From JBKPDV01 sp046728075 (GTDB taxonomy: Bacteria > Acidobacteriota > Thermoanaerobaculia > UBA5066 > Gp7-AA6): 14,572 bases of DNA. The notes beneath the pieces were generated by a model. The model ran no database searches. It worked only from the letters and a program-made list of their open reading frames with translations, and was not told where the DNA came from. Shown here in pieces: positions 5,210 through 12,650 of the stretch (positions are counted from its first letter, which is position 1; the number at the start of each line of letters is the position of its first letter). The DNA lies in NCBI GenBank assembly GCA_046728075.1, contig JBKPDV010000080.1:1-14572 (forward strand), in the 5' to 3' direction. Position numbers and translations under genes: made by a program.

Positions 5210-6367
5210 TCAGTTGCATGCCGGCGAAACGAAGTAGTTGTCTCCCGTCTTGTTGTCCGCGACCGCGGCGTAGACCACAGCCGGACCACCGCTGACCGTG
5301 TAGGTCACGAAGAAGTCCGTTTGAGTCAGGTCGGAGGCCGACGCGGAGTCAAAAAGGCCCGCGAGACTCACCTGGGTGTGAGCGAAACTCGGAACCGTGA
5401 CTGTCTTGGTCGCGATGGTCGAACCGTCGTTGCGTTTGGCGGTGAAGACGATCGTCACCGTAAGAGTGGTCGGGTTGAAGTAGCCGATGTTTGTCCGGAA
5501 GCCCAGCCCCGCCGCCAGGTCCGCAGCGGACGAATTGGAGAGCAGGGGGAGCGTTCCGTTCCGGCACGTGTTGTCGACCGGGCCCGCGCTGAACGCTTCC
5601 CCCGTCGTTCCGCTGGCCGTAGAGCGCTGGTCGTTGAGCAGGTGCCCCGACGCGATCACGTCCTTGTCGGCCGTGATGCGCAGGCAGCCGATTCCGGAGG
5701 TCGCGAAAGTCGTGCCGAGCACGTCGTTCAACACCATCTGGGAGTTAGCGGCGACGGTCACGGATCGCGTCGCCGTCGGGGCGGTGAGCGCTGTCGAGCT
5801 GCTCGCAAAGAAATCGAGCGTGACGTTGGAGGCAGCCGAGGAACGATTGACCAGGCGCAGCTCTTCGACGAAGTTCTCACCCTTGGCGCCGGTCACTTTG
5901 GCGGCGACGGGCGCGAAGAGGATCGGGTTGCTGAAGGTCCCCGGCGCGGGAGTCAGCTGCCCGCGAACCGCTCCTCCCGGGAAATCGGCGTTGTGGATGT
6001 TGGCGTAGAAGCCTGCCGGGTTGGCGATGATTTCGTTGATGAGAGAGGTCGCGACGCCCGTCACCGTGCCGGTGGAGCATCCGTTGACGAAGGGAGCGCT
6101 GAACGGAATGACGATCCCACCGCCGAAATTCGATCCGCCGCGATGGATGTGGGCTGCAGTCGGCGGGTTGATGTTGAAGAAGCAGAGGTTGAACGTAACA
6201 GTGCCCGCCGTAGGATCAAGCGTGAAGTACGCGTTGCCGAGCCCATCCGGATCCGCGGCAGTGGGAGTCTCGTTGGCTCCCGTCATGACCGCTCGGAAAC
6301 TCGCGACTTGAGCAGTCGCAGCCGCCGCAACAAAAACCAGCGCCAGAAAAGCGAGACTTTTCCTCAT
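5210..6367 (-). CDS. Secreted CHRD-domain protein
   Basis: The 385-residue product begins MRKSLAFLALVFVAAAATAQ, a clear Sec signal peptide cleaved near ATA-Q20. A CHRD domain spans about 23-140, with the motifs AAHIHRGG (71-78) and YANIHNADFPGGAVRGQL (121-138). The rest (about 148-385) is a beta-rich region with FAPVAAKVTGAKGENFVEEL and RLVNRSSAASNVTLDFFASS, repeated in Acidobacteriota extracellular proteins. It ends FVSPACN with no anchor, so the protein is exported and free or loosely bound. CHRD domains are named after chordin; their bacterial function is not established. I chose ATG 6367 because AAGGAGG ends five bases upstream and the signal peptide starts there. A frame extension of 25 residues further upstream has no such support. 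It follows tatA on the same strand after 173 bp. Confidence 0.85.
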   Translation of the reverse strand: MRKSLAFLALVFVAAAATAQVASFRAVMTGANETPTAADPDGLGNAYFTLDPTAGTVTFNLCFFNINPPTAAHIHRGGSNFGGGIVIPFSAPFVNGCSTGTVTGVATSLINEIIANPAGFYANIHNADFPGGAVRGQLTPAPGTFSNPILFAPVAAKVTGAKGENFVEELRLVNRSSAASNVTLDFFASSSTALTAPTATRSVTVAANSQMVLNDVLGTTFATSGIGCLRITADKDVIASGHLLNDQRSTASGTTGEAFSAGPVDNTCRNGTLPLLSNSSAADLAAGLGFRTNIGYFNPTTLTVTIVFTAKRNDGSTIATKTVTVPSFAHTQVSLAGLFDSASASDLTQTDFFVTYTVSGGPAVVYAAVADNKTGDNYFVSPACN

Positions 6368-6461
6368 ACGTCCTCCTTCGCATGAAGGGAGGCGGGTCAC
6401 CTGTGCCGTCGCCCCCCGAAGAAGGCAACCGTATGCGCGCAACGGCGCCCCGTTCCGGTTT

Positions 6462-6500
6462 TGAGGAAGGCCTAAGGCGGCAGGCGCCGCGCGTTCCTCA
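6462..6500 (-). terminator. Nested hairpin between tatA and the CHRD gene
   Basis: The outer stem TGAGGAA (6462-6468)/TTCCTCA (6494-6500) encloses an inner stem GCGGC (6477-6481)/GCCGC (6486-6490) with loop AGGC. It lies 41 bp downstream of the tatA stop and 95 bp upstream of the CHRD start, with no U-run. It may attenuate or separate the two transcripts. Confidence 0.35.
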
Positions 6501-6540
6501 GGAAAGGGTTAAAGCGCGGCGGCGCGGGCTAGCGTGAGCG

Positions 6541-6777
6541 TCAGGAAGTCGAGCCCGGGTTCTGTCCCGGAGGCGAAGGCGGCGAAGCCGGCTTGGTCTC
6601 CGGCGGAGGAGCGGGGTTTGTCGAGGACGCCGCTCCCGAGCTCAAGGCGTCCTTGAACCCGCGGATCGACTCGCCCAGTCCCTTGCCGAGCTCGGGAAGC
6701 TTCTTGGGTCCAAAAACCAGCAAGGCGATCCCGAGGATCACCAATAAATGCATCGGCTGAAACAATCCTTCGAACAT
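6541..6777 (-). CDS. tatA: Twin-arginine translocase subunit TatA
   Basis: This 78-residue protein has the TatA/E layout. A short N-terminus (MFEGLFQPMH) leads to one membrane helix (about 10-22, LLVILGIALLVFG). The hinge FGPKKLPELGKG follows, then an amphipathic helix (about 26-46, LGESIRGFKDAL), and a Pro/Ser-rich disordered tail. FGPKKLPELGKGLGE is the family hallmark. TatA oligomerises to form the passage for folded proteins carrying twin-arginine signals, working with TatC, which is not in this window. Starting at ATG 6777 puts GGAG about 4-5 nt upstream. TatA rather than TatB is indicated by the length and the GPKKLPELGKG hinge. It is divergent from the symporter gene, 88 bp away. The C-terminal tail is richer in proline than usual. 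Confidence 0.93.
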   Translation of the reverse strand: MFEGLFQPMHLLVILGIALLVFGPKKLPELGKGLGESIRGFKDALSSGAASSTNPAPPPETKPASPPSPPGQNPGSTS

Positions 6778-6793
6778 GGCTCCATCCCTCTTT

Positions 6794-6810
6794 CCGGGAA
6801 TGACTCCCGG
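6794..6810. promoter_or_regulatory. Inverted repeat in the tatA/symporter divergent intergenic region
   Basis: CCGGGA (6794-6799) and TCCCGG (6805-6810) form a perfect 6-bp inverted repeat with a 5-nt loop, 17 bp upstream of tatA and 56 bp upstream of the symporter. It could be an operator serving both directions, or a leader hairpin. No clear promoter boxes were identified. Confidence 0.3.
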
Positions 6811-6865
6811 CTACTGAGTTTAGACGAGAATCCGCCTCGAAGGCTTACGCCAATAAGATCTGTCG

Positions 6866-8368
6866 ATGGAATCCTTTCGACTGGGTGTTCCCGCCCTTCT
6901 CTTGATCGTCGCCTATCTGGCCGCGATCAATGTCCTTGGCGCGTGGATCGGCCGGCGCCAGAAGGACGCGCGGGACTACTTCCTCGGAAGCCATGCCATG
7001 CCCTGGTGGGCGGTTCTGGGCTCTATCGTCGCCACGGAGACGTCGGCCTTGACGTTCCTCTCGATTCCCGGAGACGCCTATCGCAGCGGGTTCGCTTTCC
7101 TCCAACTCGTCCTGGGGTACATCGTGGGCCGCATCGTCGTCGCGCGCCTTCTGCTTCCCAGTTACTTCGCCCGCGAGCTGCCGACGGCATATGCCCTGCT
7201 GGAGTCCCGGTTCGGTCCCGCGGCGCGGCGTGTGACGTCGCTTCTCTTCATGGTTACGCGGGTGCTCGCCGCGGCGGTCCGTCTGGCGGTTCCGGCGATT
7301 CCGATCGCTCTCATGCTGGGCATCCCCGTCTGGGGGGCGATCTTGATTCTGGCCGGCGCGACTGCGCTCTACACGTTCCTGGGAGGGATCAAGGCGGTGA
7401 TCTGGATCGATCTGATCCAGGTTTTCCTGTATCTCTCCGGCGCGCTCCTAGCGCTCGGGTTTCTGCTCGCGGCGGTGCCGGGAGGTCTCTCGGCGGCGTT
7501 CGCCGCCCGGGCGGCGGCGGGGCTTTCCACGAGCTGGGTCGATTTTCGATTTGATCTCGCGACGCCTTATACCTTCTGGTCCGGACTGATCGGGGGAACG
7601 TTCCTGGCGATGGCGACGCATGGCGCGGATCAACTGATCGTCCAGCGGCTGCTGGCCTGCCGGGGGCTTGCCGACGCTCGAAAGGCTCTGGTCGGAAGCG
7701 GGTTCCTCGTCCTTTTCCAAATAACGATTTTCGTGTCAATCGGAACCCTCCTCTTCGCCTTCTTCCACGGCCGTCCCGTGGATCCGGCGGCGGGCGCGTT
7801 CCATTCACCCGACGAGGTCTTTCCTACTTTTATCGTGCGCCACCTTCCGCGCTTCGTTTCGGCGTACCTGGTGGCGGGAATCTTCTCCGCCGCCATGTGC
7901 TCGGAATCTTCCGCCTTGAACTCGCTCGCCTCGGCGCTGGCGCACGATGTCGTGGAACCGTGGCGGGGACGCGGCGCGCTCGACGGCCGCAAGGGCCTGC
8001 TCCTCGGGCGCGGCCTGACGCTCTTCTGGTCGGCATTGCTCGCGCTGCTCGCGATCGGGTTCTCGCTTCTCCCCCAGTCGCAGCCGGCCGTGCAGGTGGC
8101 GCTCGGGCTCGCGAGCGTGACCGCGGGAGGTCTTCTGGGAGCCTTTCTGCTGGCTCTCTACGTTCGTCGAGCGCGCGAAGGAGACCTCCTCTGGGCGGTG
8201 GCCGGGTCCGTGGGCTTCATGATGGCGCTCTGGTTGGGTTCAAAAGGTTGGATTCCCTTTCCTCTGGGCCGCCGCATTGCATGGCCCTGGTACTCCCTGA
8301 TCGGCTCCTCGATCACTCTGGCGGCGGGTTGGGCGCTTTCCAGACGCCATCCCGCGGAGGCCGCATGA
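6866..8368 (+). CDS. Sodium:solute symporter (SSS family)
   Basis: The protein has 500 residues and about 13 predicted membrane helices. Family signatures are ATETSALTFLSIPGDAY (56-72), TFLGGIKAVIWIDLIQ (170-185), DQLIVQRLLACRGLADARKA (255-274) and SAAMCSESSALNSLASALAHD (341-361), which corresponds to the MSSxxSxxNSLAxxxxxD helix lining the sodium site. It should import a solute with Na+ across the inner membrane. The substrate (sugar, sialic acid, amino acid or carboxylate) cannot be assigned from sequence. It starts at ATG 6866 with a weak ribosome binding site. The last codon overlaps the next gene's start as ATGA (8365-8368), so the two are translationally coupled, and the dehydrogenase probably acts on the imported compound or a derivative. 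Confidence 0.9.
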   Translation: MESFRLGVPALLLIVAYLAAINVLGAWIGRRQKDARDYFLGSHAMPWWAVLGSIVATETSALTFLSIPGDAYRSGFAFLQLVLGYIVGRIVVARLLLPSYFARELPTAYALLESRFGPAARRVTSLLFMVTRVLAAAVRLAVPAIPIALMLGIPVWGAILILAGATALYTFLGGIKAVIWIDLIQVFLYLSGALLALGFLLAAVPGGLSAAFAARAAAGLSTSWVDFRFDLATPYTFWSGLIGGTFLAMATHGADQLIVQRLLACRGLADARKALVGSGFLVLFQITIFVSIGTLLFAFFHGRPVDPAAGAFHSPDEVFPTFIVRHLPRFVSAYLVAGIFSAAMCSESSALNSLASALAHDVVEPWRGRGALDGRKGLLLGRGLTLFWSALLALLAIGFSLLPQSQPAVQVALGLASVTAGGLLGAFLLALYVRRAREGDLLWAVAGSVGFMMALWLGSKGWIPFPLGRRIAWPWYSLIGSSITLAAGWALSRRHPAEAA

Positions 8369-9465
8369 AGGAAAAGATCTCCGCGGTCGTCATGCCGGCT
8401 CCGGGACGCCCTCTCGAGATGCGCCGGTTCGAAGCGCCGAAAGCAAAGCCCGGCGGGGCCGTGCTCGAGACGATCGCGAGCGAGGTCTGCGGCACGGACG
8501 TGCACTTGCACCACGGCCGCCTGTCCGGCGTGCCCTTCCCGATCATTCCCGGGCACGTCAACTGCGGCCGCGTGATCGAGACAGGGGGCCCGGTCGCGGA
8601 CGCGGAGGGACGGCCAATCCTTCCGGGAGCGATCGTGACCTTCTTCGATGTTTTCGGGACCTGCGGATCGTGCTGGCACTGCCTCGTTGCCAAGTCCGCG
8701 ACCCGGTGCCCGAGTCGGAAGGTCTACGGAATCACGACGTCGGCAGACGAAGGCCTTCTGGGGGGATGGTCGGAGTCCATCGAGATCCTTCCGGGCGTCC
8801 AGATGCTGCCGCTTCCTCAAGGAATCGAGCCGGAAGACTTCATGGGCGGCGGATGCGGGCTGCCGACCGGCTTTCACGCGGTCGAGCGAGCCGGAGTCGC
8901 GCTCGGGGACACCGTCGTCGTGCAGGGAAGCGGCCCGGTCGGCCTGAACGCGGCGATCTTCGCGCAACTCTCCGGCGCGCTGGCCGTCTACGTCGTCGGC
9001 GCTCCGCGCGCCCGCCTCGACGCGGCCCGGACGCTCGGAGCGGCCGACACGCTCGACATCTCCGAGGTCGTGGATCCGGCCGAGCGCGTCGGCTGGGTGC
9101 GCGACCGGACGGGAGGTCGCGGGGCGGACGTCGTGATCGAGGCCTCGGGCAATCCCGCGGCCGTGCCGGAGGGCCTGGAGATGTTACGCGACGCCGGGCG
9201 CTACGTGGTTGTGGGCCAGTACACCGACGCCGGGGACGTCTCGATCAACCCCCATCGTCACATCAATCGGCGGCACGCGACGATTCTGGGCTGCTGGGGC
9301 TACGAGTTCACGCACCTGTATCGGGCCTTACAGCTGATGACGCGCCACAACGGCCGGTTTCGCTGGCGCGGGCTCATCACACGCGAATACTCCCTCGCCG
9401 ATGCCGGTCGTGCTCTCGAGGACATGGAGAGGCTTTCCGTCGTCAAGGCGGTGCTTCGGCCGTGA
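8365..9465 (+). CDS. Zinc-type medium-chain alcohol dehydrogenase
   Basis: The product has 366 residues. The catalytic-zinc ligands are C42 (VCGTD), H64 (PGH) and C164 (GGGCGLPTGF). The structural-zinc lobe has C100, C103, C106 and C115 (TCGSCWHC ... RCP). The Rossmann NAD(P) motif GSGPVG is at 188-193, with GADVVIEASG at 253-262. It should oxidise an alcohol or polyol with NAD(P)+. Two oddities are visible: the residue after the zinc histidine, normally Glu (GHE), is Val65, and the third-to-fourth structural cysteine spacing is eight residues instead of the usual seven. The start ATG at 8365 overlaps the symporter stop (ATGA), with GGAGG six bases upstream. The frame is open far upstream inside the symporter gene, but that part has no dehydrogenase similarity. 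Confidence 0.9.
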   Translation: MKEKISAVVMPAPGRPLEMRRFEAPKAKPGGAVLETIASEVCGTDVHLHHGRLSGVPFPIIPGHVNCGRVIETGGPVADAEGRPILPGAIVTFFDVFGTCGSCWHCLVAKSATRCPSRKVYGITTSADEGLLGGWSESIEILPGVQMLPLPQGIEPEDFMGGGCGLPTGFHAVERAGVALGDTVVVQGSGPVGLNAAIFAQLSGALAVYVVGAPRARLDAARTLGAADTLDISEVVDPAERVGWVRDRTGGRGADVVIEASGNPAAVPEGLEMLRDAGRYVVVGQYTDAGDVSINPHRHINRRHATILGCWGYEFTHLYRALQLMTRHNGRFRWRGLITREYSLADAGRALEDMERLSVVKAVLRP

Positions 9466-9475
9466 TGCGCGAGGC

Positions 9476-9510
9476 GGGAGCAGGAAGCAGGAAGCAGGGA
9501 GCAGGGAGCC
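9476..9510. repeat. Five-unit heptamer array (GGAAGCA type)
   Basis: The units are GGGAGCA, GGAAGCA, GGAAGCA, GGGAGCA and GGGAGCC, starting 11 bp after the dehydrogenase stop. It is an approximate inverted counterpart of the five-unit array at 9571-9605. Confidence 0.85.
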
Positions 9511-9546
9511 CTTGAGCCGTGAGACCAGGCGAATTGGGAAGACACG

Positions 9547-9565
9547 ACAATCTATATATTGTTTT
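9547..9565. terminator. Small AT-rich hairpin with T-run between convergent genes
   Basis: ACAAT (9547-9551) and ATTGT (9558-9562) enclose CTATAT and are followed by TTT on the plus strand. It is the only AT-rich spot in the region and lies between the convergent dehydrogenase and ROK genes. The flanking heptamer arrays can pair around it to form a much longer stem, which may make the whole unit a terminator. Confidence 0.45.
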
Positions 9566-9570
9566 CCTTA

Positions 9571-9605
9571 GCTTCCCGCTTCCCGCTTCCCGCTTCCCGC
9601 TCCCC
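9571..9605. repeat. Five-unit heptamer array (GCTTCCC type)
   Basis: GCTTCCC repeats four times and is followed by GCTCCCC, ending three bases before the ROK stop codon. Read on the minus strand the units are GGGAAGC. Compared with the array at 9476-9510, six of seven positions per unit can pair. Confidence 0.88.
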
Positions 9606-9607
9606 GC

Positions 9608-10585
9608 CTACCGTCTCCCATCTACCGGGTAGGCTTTCCGCGCCGCGAGCGCCGCGCCGAGCATTCCGGCGTCGTCTCCGAGTTTCGACATCACGATTCG
9701 CACGTCCGCCAGCTCCCGTGTAAAGGCATGCTCGCGTGCCGATTCGGCGACGAGGGAAAGGTAGGGGCGGCCGATCGATGCGACCACCCCTCCGCCTAAG
9801 AGAAAGAGATCGGGAGCGAGCGCGTCGAAGAGGTTGGCGATCGCGATGCCGACGTAGCGCGCAGAGTGGCGGACGGCCCGCACGGCCTCGCGATCCCCTT
9901 TTTGAAACGCGCTGGCCAGATCGCTCGAATGCAGCCGTTCCTCCTTGCCCGAGACCCGTTTGGCGAGCCTCGTCTTCTCCCCGCGCGCGATCCGCTTGCG
10001 CAGAAGCCGCACGATGCCGGTCTTCGAGGCTTCCCATTCGAGCGTTCCGCGGCCGCCTCCCTTCGCGGCTCGGCGGGCCTCCAGAATCATGTGTCCCAGC
10101 TCGCCGGCGTTCTGGTTCACGCCGTGGACGACTTCTCCGTCCCAGACGACGGCACCGCCGACTCCGGTGCCGATCCAGAACCCGATGACTCGCTGGTATC
10201 CCCGGGCCGCGCCGGCGAGGTGCTCGCCTACGACCGCCATGTGGACGTCGTTGTCGAGGACGACGGGGACGCCGAACTCCGCGGCCAGGAGCCTTCCCAC
10301 CGGGTATCGCCGGACAGCGATGTTGGGTGTCCGCAGGACGACGCCGGAGCGGGGATCCAGGGGTCCGGGCGAGCCCATGCCGATCGCGACGATCCGCTCC
10401 CTGCCGGTGCGGGCCTGCTTCAGAGCTTCCGAGGCTGTCGCGACGAGGGCGCGAGTGAGCGCGCGAGATCCTTCTGCGAAGGGGGTCACGGTCTTTGCGC
10501 GCGAGAGGATTTTGCCCGACCCGCTGACCACTCCGGCCAGGATCTTCGATCCGCCCAGGTCGATGCCAAGGTAACGGTCTCTCAT
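9608..10585 (-). CDS. ROK-family sugar kinase
   Basis: The product has 325 residues. It has an N-terminal phosphate-binding loop GIDLGGSK (7-14), GMGSPGPLD (69-77), the catalytic-base region LDNDVHMA (110-117, D113 the likely base), the second phosphate loop GTGVGGA (139-145), GELGHMIL (161-168) and FLLGGGV (261-267). ROK proteins phosphorylate hexoses such as glucose, GlcNAc, ManNAc or fructose with ATP. The ROK zinc signature CxCGxxGCxE is replaced by KGGGRGTLEWEAS (175-187): the cysteines are absent although the upstream histidine (H165) is kept. There is no helix-turn-helix N-terminus, so it is a kinase rather than a repressor. The start is ATG 10585; the nearest purine-rich site, GGAGAAC, lies in a heptamer repeat. 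It follows the acetamidase gene by 32 bp, probably in one operon. Confidence 0.88.
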   Translation of the reverse strand: MRDRYLGIDLGGSKILAGVVSGSGKILSRAKTVTPFAEGSRALTRALVATASEALKQARTGRERIVAIGMGSPGPLDPRSGVVLRTPNIAVRRYPVGRLLAAEFGVPVVLDNDVHMAVVGEHLAGAARGYQRVIGFWIGTGVGGAVVWDGEVVHGVNQNAGELGHMILEARRAAKGGGRGTLEWEASKTGIVRLLRKRIARGEKTRLAKRVSGKEERLHSSDLASAFQKGDREAVRAVRHSARYVGIAIANLFDALAPDLFLLGGGVVASIGRPYLSLVAESAREHAFTRELADVRIVMSKLGDDAGMLGAALAARKAYPVDGRR

Positions 10586-10594
10586 CAATTGTCC

Positions 10595-10615
10595 GTTCTC
10601 CGTTCTCCGTCTTCC
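10595..10615. repeat. Heptamer repeat filling the acetamidase-ROK gap
   Basis: The units are GTTCTCC, GTTCTCC and GTCTTCC, and a partial GTTC overlaps the acetamidase stop. On the minus strand this reads GGAGAAC repeats, so each unit presents a GGAG ribosome-binding core ahead of the ROK start. The closest is about 13 nt from the ATG. Confidence 0.7.
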
Positions 10616-10617
10616 GT

Positions 10618-11637
10618 TCAATGCTTCGCAGGTCCCGGCAGGCGAGCCTTGGGAATCTTCACGAGCACCGTGTACTCCGGATCCACCATCTGCACGATCG
10701 GGGCGCGCGCGTTCTGGGAGACGAACTCGTAGGCATCCATCTCCGACAGTCCGGTTTTCTCGCGAATCCAGGCGACCATGTCTTTGAAAGCAACTCGGGC
10801 GGCGTCCTCGAGCGGGCGCCCGGCGCCGACGGACATGATCCACTCCGCATTCTCGATCCGCGGCCATGGCGTCTCCCGTTTCTTCACGAGATCGACCGTC
10901 AGCTCGACGTTCATGGCGCCCTCGATGGCCGTGCCGATGATCTCCCCGTCTCCCATCGCGTAATGGCCGTCTCCGAAGGAGAGAAGCCCCCCGGGAACGC
11001 GGACTCCGAGGTAAACCGTGTTGCCGGCCCGCACCTCCGGGCAGTCCATGTTCCCGCCGAAGTTATCCGGAACGATCGTCGAGCGGACCTCTCCGGAAGA
11101 AGGAGCGACTCCCAGACAGCCGAGGAAAAGCGCGAGCGGCACCTCCCAGGAGAACCGGTCATCCTTCGACCGCGTCCTTGCGACTCCGCGGGACCGGTCG
11201 ACCTGGTAGAACCACACGGTCTCGGGAAGATCCGGCCCGAGCAGCGCGGTGCGGTCGGTACCGTTCAAGGCCCCGAACCCCGGGAACGAGGAGGAGATCG
11301 CCCAGTCGCGCGCGGGTTCGAGCTTCTCGATTTTCACGACGAGCGTGTCACCGGGCTCCGCCCCTTCGACGAAGAACGGGCCGGTCTGGGGATTGTCGTG
11401 GCCCGGCGGGACCACCTTGCTCGGAATCTGACCGGGTTTCGTGACCGCGCCGTCGTAGCAATCCTCGGTCCACGTCACGATCCGAGTGCCCGGGCGAATT
11501 CGGCGAGCGGCCGCCGCGCCTCCAAACGTGTAGACGAGCTCGCCGTGGGCCGGCCGATACACGAGCGTCGCGTTCTCCGGCGCGGCGGCCGCCGTGGCCG
11601 GCAGAAGAAAGAGCAAGAGTGTTCCGGCGCGTCTCAT
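10618..11637 (-). CDS. Exported acetamidase/formamidase-family protein
   Basis: This 339-residue protein has a signal peptide (MRRAGTLLLFLLPATAAAA) and then an FmdA/AmdA-type fold. Recognisable segments are VVPPGHDNPQTGPFFVEGAE (75-94) with GDTLVVKI, LALFLGCLGVAPSSGEV (168-184), PDNFGGNMDCPEVRAG (190-205), PGGLLSFGDGHYAMGDGEII (215-234) and AYEFVSQNARAPIVQMVDP (302-320). Family members hydrolyse formamide, acetamide or related small amides to acid plus ammonia. Characterised enzymes are cytosolic, whereas this exported member probably acts in the periplasm on an unknown amide. The start is ATG 11637 with GGAGG five bases upstream. It lies 89 bp after dedA and 32 bp before the ROK gene on the same strand. 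Confidence 0.88.
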   Translation of the reverse strand: MRRAGTLLLFLLPATAAAAPENATLVYRPAHGELVYTFGGAAAARRIRPGTRIVTWTEDCYDGAVTKPGQIPSKVVPPGHDNPQTGPFFVEGAEPGDTLVVKIEKLEPARDWAISSSFPGFGALNGTDRTALLGPDLPETVWFYQVDRSRGVARTRSKDDRFSWEVPLALFLGCLGVAPSSGEVRSTIVPDNFGGNMDCPEVRAGNTVYLGVRVPGGLLSFGDGHYAMGDGEIIGTAIEGAMNVELTVDLVKKRETPWPRIENAEWIMSVGAGRPLEDAARVAFKDMVAWIREKTGLSEMDAYEFVSQNARAPIVQMVDPEYTVLVKIPKARLPGPAKH

Positions 11638-11726
11638 GTTTTCCTCCGGGAGTCTCCCTGGATTCTACCGAGTCCGTCCGGATTCTTCCGTGGCCGCATC
11701 GAGGCTCACGCTCGCCCGGAAACCCG

Positions 11727-12509
11727 TTAACGCGAGAAGCGCAGGCTGTGGGTCATTCCATAGGGGATGAGAAAACGGCCGACGGCGACCGCGAGCAGAA
11801 CCGTCGCGACGATCGCCGCGATTTTTGTTCCGGTCGCCTGCCGGATCCAGAAAGATTTTTCGGAGACGAGCTTTTTCCAGAGGAGCAGCTTCTCGACCAC
11901 GAAGTAGAGGACGAGGGTGACGGCGACGCCCAGCAGGATCGCCTCCCACTTTCGAGAGAAGCGGATGGCGTCTTCGATGCGCCCCCCGAAGAGCAGGCCG
12001 AGCGCGGTCCAGCCGACGCAGTTGATCAGCGAGGCAAGGAGGTCCACCAGGACGAAACGGCCGAAAGACATCCTCGCGGCGCCGGCGGAAAAGAAGACGA
12101 CCGGCCGCAGCCCGTAGAGGTAACGGGCGAAGAAAAGGAATCGGAAGCTGTGCCGGTGGAAGGACTCTCGCGCCTTGCGGACCTTTTCCGGTGGAAAGAT
12201 CTTCCTCAGGAACCTGCGCTTTTCCAGGCTCCCGCCGAACAACGCGCCGAAGCTGTAGAGGATCGAGTCGGCGACCACGATTCCGACGAGCTCGGCCGCC
12301 ACCATGAGGGGGAACCTCGCGATTCCCTGGTAGACGAGAAACCCGGCTATCAGGAGAACGACTTCTTCCGGCGGGCTCGGGCCAAACGCGCCGAGGAAGA
12401 GGAGAAAGAACACGCCGAAGTACGACCGCCGCTCCAGATACGCGGTGACGATCTGGAGCGCGGGCTCACGCAGGAACTCGATCGGCGGGAGCCAGATGGC
12501 CGCGAGCAC
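11727..12509 (-). CDS. DedA-family (VTT domain) inner-membrane protein
   Basis: The protein has 260 residues. The DedA core shows GPSPPEEVVLLIAGFLVYQG (43-62), ADSILYSFGALFGG (80-93), FFARYLYGLRPVVFFSAGAA (126-145) and the membrane segment VLVDLLASLINCVGWTALGL (153-172). Another helix follows at about 188-206. The family includes lipid scramblase or flippase-like proteins linked to undecaprenyl phosphate recycling and envelope homeostasis. An additional hydrophobic helix at about 229-246 extends the protein beyond the usual 200 or so residues. The start is GTG at 12509; an in-frame TAG lies four codons upstream, and no good ribosome binding site is seen. It is first in a minus-strand run with the acetamidase and the ROK kinase, and divergent from the exported Ig/PKD gene. 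Confidence 0.88.
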   Translation of the reverse strand: MLAAIWLPPIEFLREPALQIVTAYLERRSYFGVFFLLFLGAFGPSPPEEVVLLIAGFLVYQGIARFPLMVAAELVGIVVADSILYSFGALFGGSLEKRRFLRKIFPPEKVRKARESFHRHSFRFLFFARYLYGLRPVVFFSAGAARMSFGRFVLVDLLASLINCVGWTALGLLFGGRIEDAIRFSRKWEAILLGVAVTLVLYFVVEKLLLWKKLVSEKSFWIRQATGTKIAAIVATVLLAVAVGRFLIPYGMTHSLRFSR

Positions 12510-12650
12510 CGGCGGATTCTATGGGATCGCCCGGAAATTCGACGCCTGGGGAGCGGTTCGATGCTTCTTGGCTTGGCTGAGGAGTTTTCGATAGAGTTGC
12601 CGAACGTTTCCACTACCTCCGGAATCCGCTCTTGCGATCAGGGGGTCACA
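12510..12650. promoter_or_regulatory. Divergent intergenic region, dedA / exported Ig-PKD gene
   Basis: These 141 bp separate two divergent genes and must hold both promoters. I see no convincing -35/-10 pair or operator. The right end contains AGGGGG followed by TCACA and the ATG at 12651, a usable ribosome binding site. Confidence 0.4.

Noticed and set aside
5087..6385. Long plus-strand reading frame of about 432 codons
   Set aside because: It is antisense to the CHRD gene and rich in Arg and Gly, as expected for a shadow frame.
6368..6442. 25-residue upstream extension of the CHRD protein
   Set aside because: It would bury the signal peptide; the internal ATG at 6367 has AAGGAGG at proper spacing.
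7897..8364. N-terminal extension of the dehydrogenase upstream of 8365
   Set aside because: The frame is open inside the symporter gene, but it is Arg/Ala-rich with no dehydrogenase similarity. The ATG at 8365 has a ribosome binding site and an ATGA overlap.
9466..9607. CRISPR array
   Set aside because: Repeats are only 7 bp, contiguous and without spacers.
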